This document shows, piece by piece, positions 26,495 to 35,944 of a stretch of DNA of 64,000 bases. The position numbers were made by a program, and so were the translations under genes. The notes under the pieces were generated by a model. That model was not told the DNA's origin, made no database searches, and saw nothing but the letters and a program-made list of their open reading frames with translations. Position 1 is the first letter of the stretch; each line of letters opens with the position of its first letter. Origin of the DNA: UBA2991 sp965221735 (lineage in GTDB: Bacteria > Chloroflexota > Dehalococcoidia > Tepidiformales > Tepidiformaceae); the NCBI GenBank assembly GCA_965221735.1, contig OZ244910.1:1240001-1304000 (forward strand), in the 5' to 3' direction.

Positions 26495-29288
26495 CGGGAT
26501 GCATCCCGCGACGTGTCGCCGCCGGCGGACACTCTCCAGTCCGCCAGGCGCACGATCGCTTCCAGCAACGCCAACCCCCACGGACCGAAGCGCTCGTTGA
26601 GCCTCCTGAAGCGGCGCGGCTGGTCCCAGTCCACGCGGGCGAGGTCGGCGGGCGCGTCGACCGACACGCCGTCCACCACGGCAGACACGTTCACGGCCGT
26701 GCCGTCGTCGACTGGCGACAAGAGCGGCCGGCCCTTGCCGTGGTGGCTGACCACCAAGTGGAGAAGCAACTCACGGTGGTCGGGATCACTCCAGGCGGGG
26801 TGCTGTTCCAGCCATGAGCGTACGAGGCGGGCCGACAGGTCCTCGTGGCGGCCTCCTCGAGGCCATCCAGACGCGGCGCGGGTGACCTCCCAGCTATGGC
26901 GGGCCGTAGTCGACTTGGCCATAAGGGTGGCGTGCTCCCCCTTGGGATCGAGCCACCGCTGGAAGCGGAGGTCGGCCTTGCCGATGTCGTGCAGCGCTCC
27001 GGCGTGTCCCACGACCTCCGCCAGCGTCGCGGGAAGACCGATGCAGACCGCGATGCTATGCGCGAAGGCTCCGACCGCCCGGCCGTGCTCGTCCAGCTGG
27101 ACCGCTTCAAGAGTCAGCGACATCTCGTCGTCTTCGCTGCCGAAGTCGCTGGTGGGGCGCTGGGACTCCGGCGCCACGACCCGCAGCCGGGCGACTTCGC
27201 GTCGCGGACGTTCAACGGCTTGACGCAGTGCTTCGGTGAACCCGACCCACTCCCCGTCATCCCATCCGGGCGGCGATTCGGCAGCCCGGAGCGCAGCCAC
27301 GACCTCCTCCACGGCTTCGTCGCGCTCGGACTGATCGATCTCGTCCTGCTCATCCTCCCCGAGCGCGATCTCCAGCTGTGGCCCCACGTCGACGCCGCAC
27401 AGCCGCCCGATCGCCTTCGCGTCGAGCGGCAAGCCCTGTCCCACCAGAGATGCGTCCACGACCGGCTCGGATGCGGCCGGGTTCCACCCGAAGCGATCCA
27501 GCAGGCCGCGGTCGGCGGGGAGGACGATCTGGTCACCCGGACGCAGGTCCGCGGCGCTGGTCGGCTCCACCGTCATGCCGTCGGGCGCGAGCCGGTGCAC
27601 GGCTTCGTCGTCCTGCAATGCCTCCCGCACTTCGCGTATCGGGACGTCCAAGGCTTCACGATCGCTGGCTCGCGGCCACAGCCGCTGGCCCTCGTCCGGT
27701 ACGTGGACGCGCCAGATGAGGGACACCGAGTACTCGGCCCCCTGGATGCCGCTGAAGTAGGGCTCCACGGGGGCTTCCCCGTCGGGCCGGGTGGTGGTCT
27801 TCGTCCACTCCCACAGAATCCCCGGCAGCACCTCCGGCGCCCGGCCGGGATCGTCGCCCGGCGCACCCAGCACCTCGGCCACGCGCGCGGGCGGGAGGTT
27901 CACTGTGCGGTCGTCCTCGTCGGCGCATGCGCTCTCCAGGCGCTGTAGCACCTGTGCGGGCTCCTCGCCGTAGACGGGCCAGGACGCGGGCTCCTGCCCG
28001 CGGCTCGCCCTGCCTCGCCGCTTCGGAGGCGGTGCATGCACGTACACCGCCCGCGCGTGCGAATGATGTCCGAGGCGGTTCAGTCTCCCTAGCCGCTGCG
28101 TGAGCGCGCGCACGCCGCACGCCTCCGTGACGAGGTACTCCGCATCGAGGTCCGCGCCGACCTCGATGGTCTGCGTCGCGACCACGACGAGGTGCCGCTC
28201 GCGGGCGCGGTCCGCAGGGCGCGTCGCAGCCATGCCGGTAGCGGGATCGAGGAGGGATGCCCGGATCCGTTCAGCCTCCCGCTCGCGGTTGAGCCCGGTC
28301 AGCAACAGCAGCTCGGCGTCTTTCACCTCCCGGTGCAGGCGTTCGAACGCGTCCCGCGCCGTCTTCGGGGTGTTGGCGAAGACCAGGCAGGACGCAGGTT
28401 GCGGGGCCTGCGCCAGCAGGTCGCGCGCCGCTTCCGCGAGGAGCCGGGCGGTGTCGCCCTGCTCGAACGTGCGAACCTCCAGCGGCTTCACGGCGTGCAG
28501 CCGCCGCTTGATGGTGGAGTTCGCCAGGTCATCCTCGTCGAGGTCGAACCGCTCGCCGGTTGGGTCGCCGGTCGCTGTGAGGGCCGTGATGCTCGCGCGC
28601 GAACGGAACTCTCCGAGCAGGGCCTCCGCGCCAGGTGTGCACTCGGCGAGTGCATCGATCAACGTCCGCAGGTGTGGGGCCAGATGCGCTTCGTCCAGGA
28701 GAATCAAGCTGTCGGTTCCCGCCATCGCGGCGTCTATCGGACGCAGCGAACGCGTCGACCCGTAGCCCCGGAACAGGAGCCGTGAGCCGTACATCGGCAA
28801 CGTGCACAGGATGACCGTGGGCTGCGAGGATCAGCGGGCGTCCGCGACGCGACCCCGCCGCGCAGCCGAATCACATCGAGCGGTGGCGCGCCTGGATCGG
28901 CGGAGAGGGAGCGGAGGCGCTCGGCGACCGCAGCGACGACCTCGCGAGCCTCGCCTGTGAGTCCGCTCGCATCGGGCTCCCGGAGCATTCGCGCGAGCCG
29001 CTCCTCCGCATGCTCATGCGTCGAGTCCACCAGCAGGCGGCGATTCACGACCCACCAGATGCGGGTCGGCGCGGTCCTCCGCTGAGGGTCTCGGTCCGCC
29101 TGCGTGGCGAGCCACCACACCGCGATGTCCAGGCACGCGGTCTTGCCGAGTCCGGTTGGAACGCCCACCTGCTCAGGCCATCTGTCCGTCTCGGCGACCT
29201 GCTGGGCCAGCCGCGCCTGCCACGGGAAAGGCGCGCGCCCGTGGATGGCCCGGTAGAAGTCGGCGAAGCTCGGTGCGGGAGCCGTCAT
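26491..29288 (-). pseudogene. cas3: CRISPR-associated helicase-nuclease Cas3 (I-G type), broken by a one-base frameshift
   Basis: Two frames together make a full Cas3. The first holds FPWQARLAQQVAE and Walker A VGVPTGLGKTACLDIAVWW; it runs to LRGGVASRTPADP. The second resumes with QPTVILCTLPMYGSRLLFRG, then the DEAH box LILLDEAHLAPHL, helicase motifs (SCLVFANTPKTA, TQRLGRLNRLGHH) and a C-terminal HD nuclease (GHAGALHDIGKADLRFQRWL). Helicase before HD is the I-G order. Adding one base near 28830 joins the frames as ADP-S-QPT. If real, interference is lost. A sequencing or assembly error is the main alternative. Confidence 0.9.
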
Positions 29289-29313
29289 CGTTCCAGCGCT
29301 CTGTGTTCGCCGG

Positions 29314-30723
29314 TCAAGCCCGGCCATCGAGTGGGACGCAGAGTCCGAACCCGCGCTGCCGCCCGGAGCCGATCACGACCGGTCCCGGAATCGCTTGCTC
29401 GAACCGCAGCTTCACATGGGAGTAGGGAAGCGCTGGCCTGCCGGGCCTGTTCACCTCCACAGGCGCGAGGTCGATCGCCCCGGCAACGAGGGGCGTGCGC
29501 GCCGACCGGAAGGCGACGGGCGCAGGGAGCCCCGCGTGCTCGCACCAGCGGGCGATCTCGGCGAGGTCGAGTCGGCGACGGCGCTCGTGGATCGCCGGTA
29601 CAGCGGTCGCCCAGCCGTGTGACGCTCGCAGCCACCGGTCCGGGTGGGCGGCCACGGGACGCTCTTCGTCGTCTCGGGGGACCACCGCGACGTCGACCCC
29701 GCGACCCCTGAGCCGCCGGACCGAGAACGCCGCGTCGCGGGCCATACGTCGCACCGTCGCGTCACAGCCTGGGGGCAGCCACAGCGCCAGGCCGTGGATG
29801 CGCCCCCGCGACCGCTGGAAGCCGACATCGGGGAGCGCGAGGTAGCGGGCGAGCTCGTAGCCTATGCCGCTGAACCCATGCCCGTGGAGCACTGCCGGAG
29901 GCTCCCCGTACAGCTCCTGGTACCGGCTGAGTACGGCCGCCTTGAAGGCCGTGGTCAGCGCCGACACGTGCCGGCCGGAGACAGCCGTATCGAGGCGCAG
30001 CCACGACACTACCTCGCCGTAATCCTGCTGCTCTTCCAGCAGCGGTGAGCGGTACGCGACGGGATGTCTGAGCGCCGGAGACTGCGACCGGCCGGCGGAT
30101 GCGCCTCGCTCGGTCCATTGCCTGTGGAGGCGGTCCCAGCGGGCGAGATCGCCCTCCTGGGTCACGTTGATCAGGCTGCCGCCCCCACGATCGGGAACGA
30201 ACGCTCCGGCCTCCGCTGGAGGTGTCAGCTGTTCCGTCGCGACGCGCGTGCGCACCGGCGAGTCTGCGGAGCCGAGGTACCCCACACGCGCGGCGCGGAG
30301 TCGAAGCGCTTCAAGGGTCGTGGCTTCCGGCGGCGTCACGTCCCACTCGTAGACCACACGAGCCGAGCGCGGGGCAACGCGCACGCCTGCGCGGTTGGCC
30401 GCGCCCGAGCGGCCCACGTACTCCTGGTGCGTTCCCTTCGCCGGGGCGCCACCATGCTGGACGACAAACCTCGGCCGCAGGGGCTGGTGGACCGGGTCCG
30501 GGTCGGCATGGATGACCGGCGGCGGCAACCGTTCGAACCACTCCAGCTCCGCGCCGTCGGTGACTCTGCACGCGTCTCCCGTCCCGTCGGCGGCCACCAA
30601 TGCCGCGAAGAGGCGCGAGGGCGACGGCGGCCACTCACCGTGTCGGAGCTGGCCCGTGTTGGCGGTACCGTCGGGGTCGCCGCGAAACGTGCCGTGCAGG
30701 AACTCGACCGAGACCGAGAACAT
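29314..30723 (-). CDS. csb2: Type I-G protein Csb2 (Cas5-Cas6 fusion)
   Basis: A 469-residue RAMP protein. The N-terminus FSVSVEFLHGTFRGDP and GEWPPSPSRLFAALVAADG is characteristic of Csb2. The C-terminal half carries GYELARYLALPDVGFQRSRG and ends with a glycine-rich loop GPVVIGSGRQRGFGLCVP typical of Cas6-like processing domains. In I-G it binds the crRNA 5' handle and is thought to cut the repeat transcript. Its ATG overlaps the csb1 stop by one base. Confidence 0.9.
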   Translation of the reverse strand: MFSVSVEFLHGTFRGDPDGTANTGQLRHGEWPPSPSRLFAALVAADGTGDACRVTDGAELEWFERLPPPVIHADPDPVHQPLRPRFVVQHGGAPAKGTHQEYVGRSGAANRAGVRVAPRSARVVYEWDVTPPEATTLEALRLRAARVGYLGSADSPVRTRVATEQLTPPAEAGAFVPDRGGGSLINVTQEGDLARWDRLHRQWTERGASAGRSQSPALRHPVAYRSPLLEEQQDYGEVVSWLRLDTAVSGRHVSALTTAFKAAVLSRYQELYGEPPAVLHGHGFSGIGYELARYLALPDVGFQRSRGRIHGLALWLPPGCDATVRRMARDAAFSVRRLRGRGVDVAVVPRDDEERPVAAHPDRWLRASHGWATAVPAIHERRRRLDLAEIARWCEHAGLPAPVAFRSARTPLVAGAIDLAPVEVNRPGRPALPYSHVKLRFEQAIPGPVVIGSGRQRGFGLCVPLDGRA

Positions 30724-31922
30724 CAGTCGCCGAGAGGGGGCCAGGTCGAGCGGATCGCCTTCGCCAGGGCGCCGCCGGGCCGCAACACCGTCGGCGGCTG
30801 CCCCCAGCCATCGAGCGGCACTTCGACCGACTCAGCGTGCGTCCTGGCGGTCGCCAGCAGGTCGCGCGTTGCGCTGGCGCCGCCGATGTCGCACGTCTCG
30901 TCCCCGGTGCTTCCGAGCCACGTCACGGTCGTCGCGGCCGGGCGCAGGTCGGCGCCGGAGCGGAGCGCAAAAGCGTGGCCGAAGGCGAGCTGGTGCGCGT
31001 GGAGCCCGAGGGCGACGAGGAGCGCTCGCGCTGCCGCATCCCGCTCCCGTGACGCATCGCGCCCGAGACTCACGCGCCGGAGCTGGGCGAACGATACGGT
31101 TGCTCGCTGCGTCACGCGCTGGAACGAGACAGCCGACGCGGCCGCATCGGTCCCCATGAACGGCACTTGGCCATGACCGAGTTCGGAGAGCCTGTCCCTC
31201 TTGCCCCCCTCGACTTTCTCCGCCCCGCCGATGTCCCACAGGGTGCGATCGTCCGGGTTCGACGTGACCACCTCGTCGGTGTTCAGGTTCAGGGGGTCGC
31301 CCTTCAGCCCCAGGACTCTGGTCTCCGTCGACGCCGGCTGCCATCCGATGATCTCCGACACCCAGGCGCGGGCGTGCTTGTGATTGTGGCGCTTCCTGCC
31401 CAGGTGGGACTGCCAGAATCCGTACAGCAGCGCCTGCGGGAACCACGACATCAGCGGTCCGCACTCCTGCGCGGTGGCGCCGAAGATGGCCTGCCCCTCG
31501 GGGGTCTTGATGAAGTCCGCGTCACCCAGCTTGGCGTCACGGAGATACGCGTCCGCATTCCGGTGCGGGAAGTCGAGGCTCGACAGCGACCGAGGCAAGT
31601 GCGCGGGCAGGTTGCCCAGTTCCGACAAGTCCAGCACGAACTCGGGCAGCGAACTCGCCTCGCGGTCGCGCCGCAGGGCCTGCTCGAGGCGGTTGGCCTG
31701 GGAAGGCACGTTGTCGATCACGATTACGGGAGTGGCCTCCTCATCGCCGGGAGACGCCCAGCGGCGGTCCAACTGGTAGTTCCCGCCCTCGTAGACCGCG
31801 GGCTTCACCAAGCCGCCAGCCCCAGACAGGGGCTCAAGGTCGGCGTCAATCCGGATACCGTCATCAAACGAGTCGTCTGCGCAGGCGGACAGCAGGCGTT
31901 CGAGATCGATCTTCGCACTCAC
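30723..31922 (-). CDS. csb1: Type I-G backbone protein Csb1 (Cas7)
   Basis: A 399-residue Cas7-family RAMP with the Csb1 features EPLSGAGGLVKPAVYEGGNY, TPVIVIDNVPSQANRLEQAL, DAYLRDAKLGD, LLYGFWQSHLGRKRHNHKHA and a long SFAQLRRVSLGRD region. It would form the filament along the crRNA. GTG start; it is the first gene of the cas operon, so the operon promoter must lie in the 160 bases upstream. Confidence 0.92.
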   Translation of the reverse strand: MSAKIDLERLLSACADDSFDDGIRIDADLEPLSGAGGLVKPAVYEGGNYQLDRRWASPGDEEATPVIVIDNVPSQANRLEQALRRDREASSLPEFVLDLSELGNLPAHLPRSLSSLDFPHRNADAYLRDAKLGDADFIKTPEGQAIFGATAQECGPLMSWFPQALLYGFWQSHLGRKRHNHKHARAWVSEIIGWQPASTETRVLGLKGDPLNLNTDEVVTSNPDDRTLWDIGGAEKVEGGKRDRLSELGHGQVPFMGTDAAASAVSFQRVTQRATVSFAQLRRVSLGRDASRERDAAARALLVALGLHAHQLAFGHAFALRSGADLRPAATTVTWLGSTGDETCDIGGASATRDLLATARTHAESVEVPLDGWGQPPTVLRPGGALAKAIRSTWPPLGD

Positions 31923-32080
31923 ACTCAGGGCCTTTCACGCTGGGCGAACGCAGTATACGGCCCGGCCTTCGACGGCGGGCGCGCGGCGATTGTCGATGGC
32001 GCAGTCCTCACTGCGCGCGGATGTGGCAGGTACCGCCTGCGTTGGCGTCCTTCGCCCGGGCGGTGCCTGCCGAGGCCCGC

Positions 32081-32935
32081 TTATCTCCGCCAGCGTCCAA
32101 GCGTGAGCACGAGCCGCACCCAGCGCCAGAACAGCGCGTGCGCCAGTTCCCACCGGGCGCCAACCAGGGACGCCTTCGCCCGGAGCAACTCGTCGCGCCG
32201 GCGGGTCTCGTCCCAGGGGTACGTCCACGGCGGGAGCGTCAACTCGTGGTCGCCGATCAGGAGGAGCTCGAGCTCGCACATGCGGACCCCGCCCCTGGCG
32301 CGCTCCACGCGGCTCGAGCCGTGACTGAGAAAGGCCGCGCGCGCCTGTCGCCACTCGACGACGAGCGGCGCGGCCTCCGCATAGTCGAACTCCTCATCCG
32401 GCACGGGATCCACGGTCACGACCTCGGGGTGACCGAGCGGGAGCCCGCCGACACGTCGCGGGCGGCCGATGACCGCCTGTGGCGCGCCCGCCGCAGCGGG
32501 CGTCGCGTCCGGCTTCCGCTCCCCCGGTCCTTCAGGTTCGTCCTCGGGGTCGCGCGCAGGCAGCGCGTCGCGCAGCTCCTCGGAGTCGCCCGCGACCTTC
32601 GCCGACCGCGCTCCCACCTCGCGGGCGAGCATCAACAGGCCGGCCTCCAGCTCATCCTGACGCCGCTCGAGTGCGTCCAGCCGCCGCGTCACGGGTTCCG
32701 CCATCGCCCCACCGGCCTCGAACTGGCGGAGCTTCAGCGCGTCCTCCATGCGACGGGTGAGCGTGTTCGTCTCGATGGCGCGCGTCACCGTGCGGTAGGT
32801 CACGCCCAGCGCGTCCGCTGCCTTCACCGGTCCGACGCGGTCCACCAGTTCCCGCAGCGACGCCAGCAGCTGCCGCTCATCGTCGCCTGGGGAGGTCTGG
32901 CTCGTGGCGCCGGCCCCCCGACCTTCAGTGTTCAC
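32081..32935 (-). CDS. HTH and coiled-coil protein, possible mobile-element regulator
   Basis: I chose the GTG preceded by GAGGAGA; the frame stays open farther upstream but there runs through repeats. Residues 20-55 are a helix-turn-helix (LVDRVGPVKAADALGVTYRT, VTRAIETNTLTRRMEDAL). Residues 65-100 form a coiled coil (RRLDALERRQDELEAGLLML). The C-terminal half has EWRQARAAFLSHGSSRVERA and a final helical Trp-rich stretch (ARWELAHALFWRWVRLVLTL). No known family. The repeats upstream may be its operators. Confidence 0.6.
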   Translation of the reverse strand: MNTEGRGAGATSQTSPGDDERQLLASLRELVDRVGPVKAADALGVTYRTVTRAIETNTLTRRMEDALKLRQFEAGGAMAEPVTRRLDALERRQDELEAGLLMLAREVGARSAKVAGDSEELRDALPARDPEDEPEGPGERKPDATPAAAGAPQAVIGRPRRVGGLPLGHPEVVTVDPVPDEEFDYAEAAPLVVEWRQARAAFLSHGSSRVERARGGVRMCELELLLIGDHELTLPPWTYPWDETRRRDELLRAKASLVGARWELAHALFWRWVRLVLTLGRWRR

Positions 32936-32984
32936 GTCTGTCGTCTCCTCGCCGACGGTCTCGGGCCTGCCGCCGGCCACCAAT

Positions 32985-33141
32985 TGGCGATTGCCTTTTG
33001 TCAATGTGCCCTCTTTTCCCGCTGGAACGGGGCCTACACGCTGAATCTTCACGATTGCCTTCCTGTAGGGGCCGTTTTCCGTTGTACCGCAAGGGTTCTC
33101 GAACCTGATTGCCTTTCTGCAACCAGCCTCTTTTCCCTGTA
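32985..33141. repeat. Three interspersed direct repeats upstream of the HTH gene
   Basis: On the minus strand three 36-bp units share GGGAAAAGAGG (or CGGAAAACGG), a variable middle of about 10 bases, and AGGCAATC. They lie at about 33105-33141, 33049-33085 and 32985-33021, spaced about 56-63 bases. A partial fourth copy (GGAAAACGGCCCCTACAGGA) lies near 33387-33410. Constant arms with variable centres suggest operators or iterons for the adjacent HTH protein. Confidence 0.55.
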
Positions 33142-33257
33142 CAGCCCACTGACATGTAAACCCACCCGGCGCGGGAACACAGTCCCCTGCAGGGGACTTC
33201 ATCGGTGATATGTTCGCCGCCGCTTACCGCGGGCCGATGTCGCCTGCGCCGATGTGT

Positions 33258-33349
33258 CCCGTTGACCCATTTCCCGGGGTTTCTGACCCATCGGCGCGCG
33301 TCCGCAGGTGCGCCCGTTGACCCAAATCGCGGGGTTTCTGACCCATCGG
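33258..33349. repeat. Pair of 37-bp direct repeats
   Basis: Units at 33258-33294 and 33313-33349 begin CCCGTTGACCCA and end GGGGTTTCTGACCCATCGG, with 34 of 37 positions equal. Each unit contains TTGACCCA and TGACCCAT half-sites. No gene covers them convincingly. They may be protein-binding iterons of a plasmid or integrative element. Confidence 0.6.
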
Positions 33350-33710
33350 AGTGGAACGCGCTATGGACAATGACTTCCCGCCCGTCACGTCCTGTAGGGG
33401 CCGTTTTCCGTTGGAAACACTGGGGTTCCCGGCCCTGCCCCATGCCGTTACCAACGTCATTTCTCCTTACACGGCTGCCACATCGAACGCTCGATTTCCC
33501 GCTCATGTCGCAAAAGCGGTCACGCATGGCCCCCGTTACGAGGCATTCCGCCGCGCCGTCGCGCTCCACAGACTCGATCCCTGGACATGGGCGGCGACGG
33601 GCGAACAAGTGCCGATCACTGCATCGATGCAGTGTCTTTCACGGGATTACGTCCGGCGCTCCCGCCCACCACGCTCTGCCCGTGGAAACGGGCCTACGAG
33701 GTCGGACGAG
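33350..33710. other. Noncoding stretch ahead of the recombinase remnant
   Basis: No convincing gene. It contains the fourth partial copy of the AGGCAATC-family repeat and otherwise nothing I can name. Confidence 0.4.
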
Positions 33711-33905
33711 ATGGAATCGGCGAAGCAGCGGGAGCGCACGAGACCCGGCCACCAGGGTGGCCGGGAGCCGCGCGTCGTGCGTATCGAGTACCGGTCCGTC
33801 CCCGACGCCGAACGGCGGCTCCGCCGGCTCGCCGCGATCCTGCTCGACCACGCGACCCGCGCCGCATCCCAGGCGGGCGACGGGGAGCGCCCGGAGGTCC
33901 GGTAG
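33711..33905 (+). CDS. Small protein upstream of the serine recombinase (64 aa)
   Basis: The ATG gives MESAKQRERTRPGHQGGREP and then VVRIEYRSVPDAERRLRRLAA, ILLDHATRAA. A basic head with a helix of the pattern 'PDAERRLRRhxxILL' is common in small ORFs placed just before large serine recombinases on integrative elements. It may bind DNA or act as a directionality factor. The recombinase start follows after about 190 bases. Confidence 0.5.
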   Translation: MESAKQRERTRPGHQGGREPRVVRIEYRSVPDAERRLRRLAAILLDHATRAASQAGDGERPEVR

Positions 33906-34047
33906 GGAGAAGGGGAGCGGGCCTTTGACCGCCTCGCCGCAGCCCCGCTACGCTGAAGGGACGAGGTGGCCCGGCGGCGCGTCCACGCCCCGGGCCGTGA
34001 CGCCGCCTGACCGAACAGGTGACGCGAGCCGCATGCTACCGCTCGCG

Positions 34048-34072
34048 GACCCGCCCCGGCAGGTGGCGGGTC
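34048..34072 (+). promoter_or_regulatory. Hairpin upstream of the serine recombinase start
   Basis: Perfect 8-bp stem GACCCGCC/GGCGGGTC around a 9-base loop CCGGCAGGT, 27 bases before the recombinase ATG. A related hairpin with the same CCGGCAGGTG core precedes the recombinase scrap near 58.1 kb. It could be an attenuator, a terminator of the upstream gene, or a recombinase binding site. Confidence 0.5.
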
Positions 34073-34098
34073 GTTCCGTCTCTGGGAGGAGCAAAGCC

Positions 34099-34497
34099 AT
34101 GCCGCGAACGAACACCAGCAGCCAGCCCGGAGCCCCTCGCGCCGCCATCTACGCGCGCGTCTCCGACAAGAGCCAGGCGGAGGACGACAAGACCTCCCTC
34201 GCCGAGCAGCTTGGCGACATGGAGGCCTACTGCCCGGCGCGCGCTGGCACGCGACGCAGATCAACCGCATCCTCCGCAACGAGGCCTACCGGGGCACCTG
34301 GTGGTACGGCAAGGCCCGCCACACGGCCACCGACGCCGGTACGCGCGTCCACGCCCAGCCCCGCGACGCCTGGATCGGCGTCCCCTTCCCGCCGCTCGTC
34401 GACGAGGAGACGTGGGAGCGGGCGAAGACGCTGCGCGGGCGGCGGCTGACCCGGTCGCCGCGCAACACGAAGACCTTCCACCTGCTCCAGCACCTCG
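34099..34497 (+). pseudogene. Large serine recombinase with a large internal deletion
   Basis: The start has a ribosome site (GGGAGGAG) and the resolvase N-terminus AAIYARVSDKSQAEDDKTSL, AEQLGDMEAYC with the first part of the catalytic domain. Directly after, in another frame, comes the recombinase-domain segment WHATQINRILRNEAYRGTWW, WERAKTLRGRRLTRSPRN, TKTFHLLQHLV. More than 200 residues between them and all of the tail are missing. It is an inactive remnant of the integrase of an integrative element. Confidence 0.75.
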
Positions 34498-34860
34498 TAC
34501 CGGCGCTTCTTCGCGGACGTGCAGATGTACACGACGGGCCCGGGCGTCGACCCGCAGGAGTACCTCTCGGCGCAGCGCTGCGACCACATCGCGGAACGCG
34601 ACAACAACTGGTCCCACGGCAACGTCGCGCGCTGGTGCAGCGCGGAGTACGACCGTCTGTACGGGGAGCTCGCGCGGGCGACGGACGGGGAGGAGCGGGC
34701 TGCGCTCGTCAAGCGGCTGAACGACCTGCTCGTGCAGGGCTACGCCGCCATCCCGCTCGTGCACCGCGGGTCGGTGTCGGCGCAGGTCGACACGCTGCGC
34801 GGCGTGCGTCCGAACGCCTGGGACAGCGACCTCTGGAACATCGCCGAGTGGCGCCGCTGA
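34498..34860 (+). pseudogene. C-terminal end of an oligopeptide-type ABC solute-binding protein (family 5)
   Basis: The frame begins without a start at SYRRFFADVQMYTTGPGVDP and contains LSAQRCDHIAERDNNWSHGN, VARWCSAEYDRLYGELARAT, a closing LVQGYAAIPLVHRG and the domain end WDSDLWNIAEWRR. This is the last quarter of a family 5 peptide-binding protein. It joins directly to the recombinase remnant at about 34497, so two unrelated gene ends were fused by recombination. Confidence 0.75.
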
Positions 34861-35103
34861 GGGGTCTCGCCGCACGGCTCCCGATTCGCCGTTCCCACGC
34901 TCGCGGGCGTGCAGCATGCGCCGTCCTGGAGCTGCGTGCGGACAGGACCTGTGACGCAGCGCGATACTCAACGTGATGCACGCGGCGGCGAGACCGTAGT
35001 GGGCTCGCATGCTCAGGGGTCCGAATCCGGACAAGCGCGCGCCGCCGGGTGATCTCGCGCTCGCGATGGAGCGCGGGTTCCGGATCGCCCCAGAAGACTG
35101 CCA

Positions 35104-35361
35104 ATGCGGATGTGGCTCGCGGACCTGCTGATGCTGAGTGGCGCCTGTGCCGTCGTGGCCGGCAGTCCGTTCGGCCTGGCGTGGTACCTCGTACCGCCGC
35201 TGATATTCTGCGGCATCGGCACGGCACTTCTCGGACTGGCGCTCGCTCCGGGATGGTGGCGAGCCGCCGTCTGCGTCGGCATCGCCGCCTCGTGGACGCA
35301 GGTGGGCCTCGTGATCCTGATCGCCGTCGGCTTCGCGAAGTTCGTGTGGCCGCGACGGTGA
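35104..35361 (+). CDS. Small membrane protein (85 aa)
   Basis: Two to three hydrophobic segments (LADLLMLSGACAVVAG, LVPPLIFCGIGTALLGLALA, VGLVILIAVGFAKFVW) with a basic end (PRR). No family recognised. It stands alone between a relic and a minus-strand small gene; no strong ribosome site is visible. Confidence 0.5.
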   Translation: MRMWLADLLMLSGACAVVAGSPFGLAWYLVPPLIFCGIGTALLGLALAPGWWRAAVCVGIAASWTQVGLVILIAVGFAKFVWPRR

Positions 35362-35492
35362 GTGGCCGACCGCCCGGTCGGGAAACTCGTTCAGAGCCTC
35401 GCGCCGCACGGCGCCGGACCCTACCGCATGGTCTCGTTCCGGCCCGGCGAGGGCGTCAGCCAAGACACCCCCGTCCTCCGCCAGCGGCTGAA

Positions 35493-35663
35493 CTATCGCC
35501 TCACCAAGGCCGCCCCTGCCGCGAGACTGGCGAGCACACCCGCGATGATCCCCGTGACGACCGAGGGGGGATCCGCGATCAGCTCGCCCACGAGGCCGAC
35601 GACGGCCCCCACCACCACGCCAGCGCCCACCGCCGTGAACAGCCCGCTCACTCGCTTGCCCAT
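35493..35663 (-). CDS. Small two-helix membrane protein (56 aa)
   Basis: ATG start behind a good ribosome site (GGGAGGG). The product begins MGKRVSGLFTAVGAGVVVGA and has a Gly/Ala/Val-rich first helix, a short acidic turn (GELIADPP) and a second helix (VVTGIIAGVLASLAAGAALV) ending in RR. It looks like a small glycine-zipper-type membrane protein. Coding appearance and ribosome site are good; function unknown. Confidence 0.55.
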   Translation of the reverse strand: MGKRVSGLFTAVGAGVVVGAVVGLVGELIADPPSVVTGIIAGVLASLAAGAALVRR

Positions 35664-35944
35664 GGGGTCCCTCCCTCATTCGTCCCGGACCGGGGAACCA
35701 CGGCCCGAACCTTACGCCGCCCGCGGCGACATGTGGAAGGCGGCAGGTTCCAAGTCGATCCGCCACAGGGGTGAGGGCAGCATGGTTCCTCGCGGTGGAA
35801 CATGCGAGCCGGAGAAGATGTCTGGGTGCGCCGGTGGGCGCTTGCTCTGCACTGCCTGCGCCCGCAGCAGCCCTCGCCTCCGCCTTCACCTCGCGGCCCG
35901 ACAGGGTGCGCGCTACACTCGCCCCAGACCTGCGGAGGAGCATC

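Noticed and set aside
33351..33710. Upstream extension of the small gene at 33711
   Set aside because: The added 120 residues run through repeat DNA and have no ribosome site at the start; the internal ATG gives the conserved-looking part.
35362..35640. Plus-strand frame starting MADRPVGKLVQSLAPHG
   Set aside because: Most of it is antisense to the small two-helix membrane gene, which has a ribosome site and a better protein composition.
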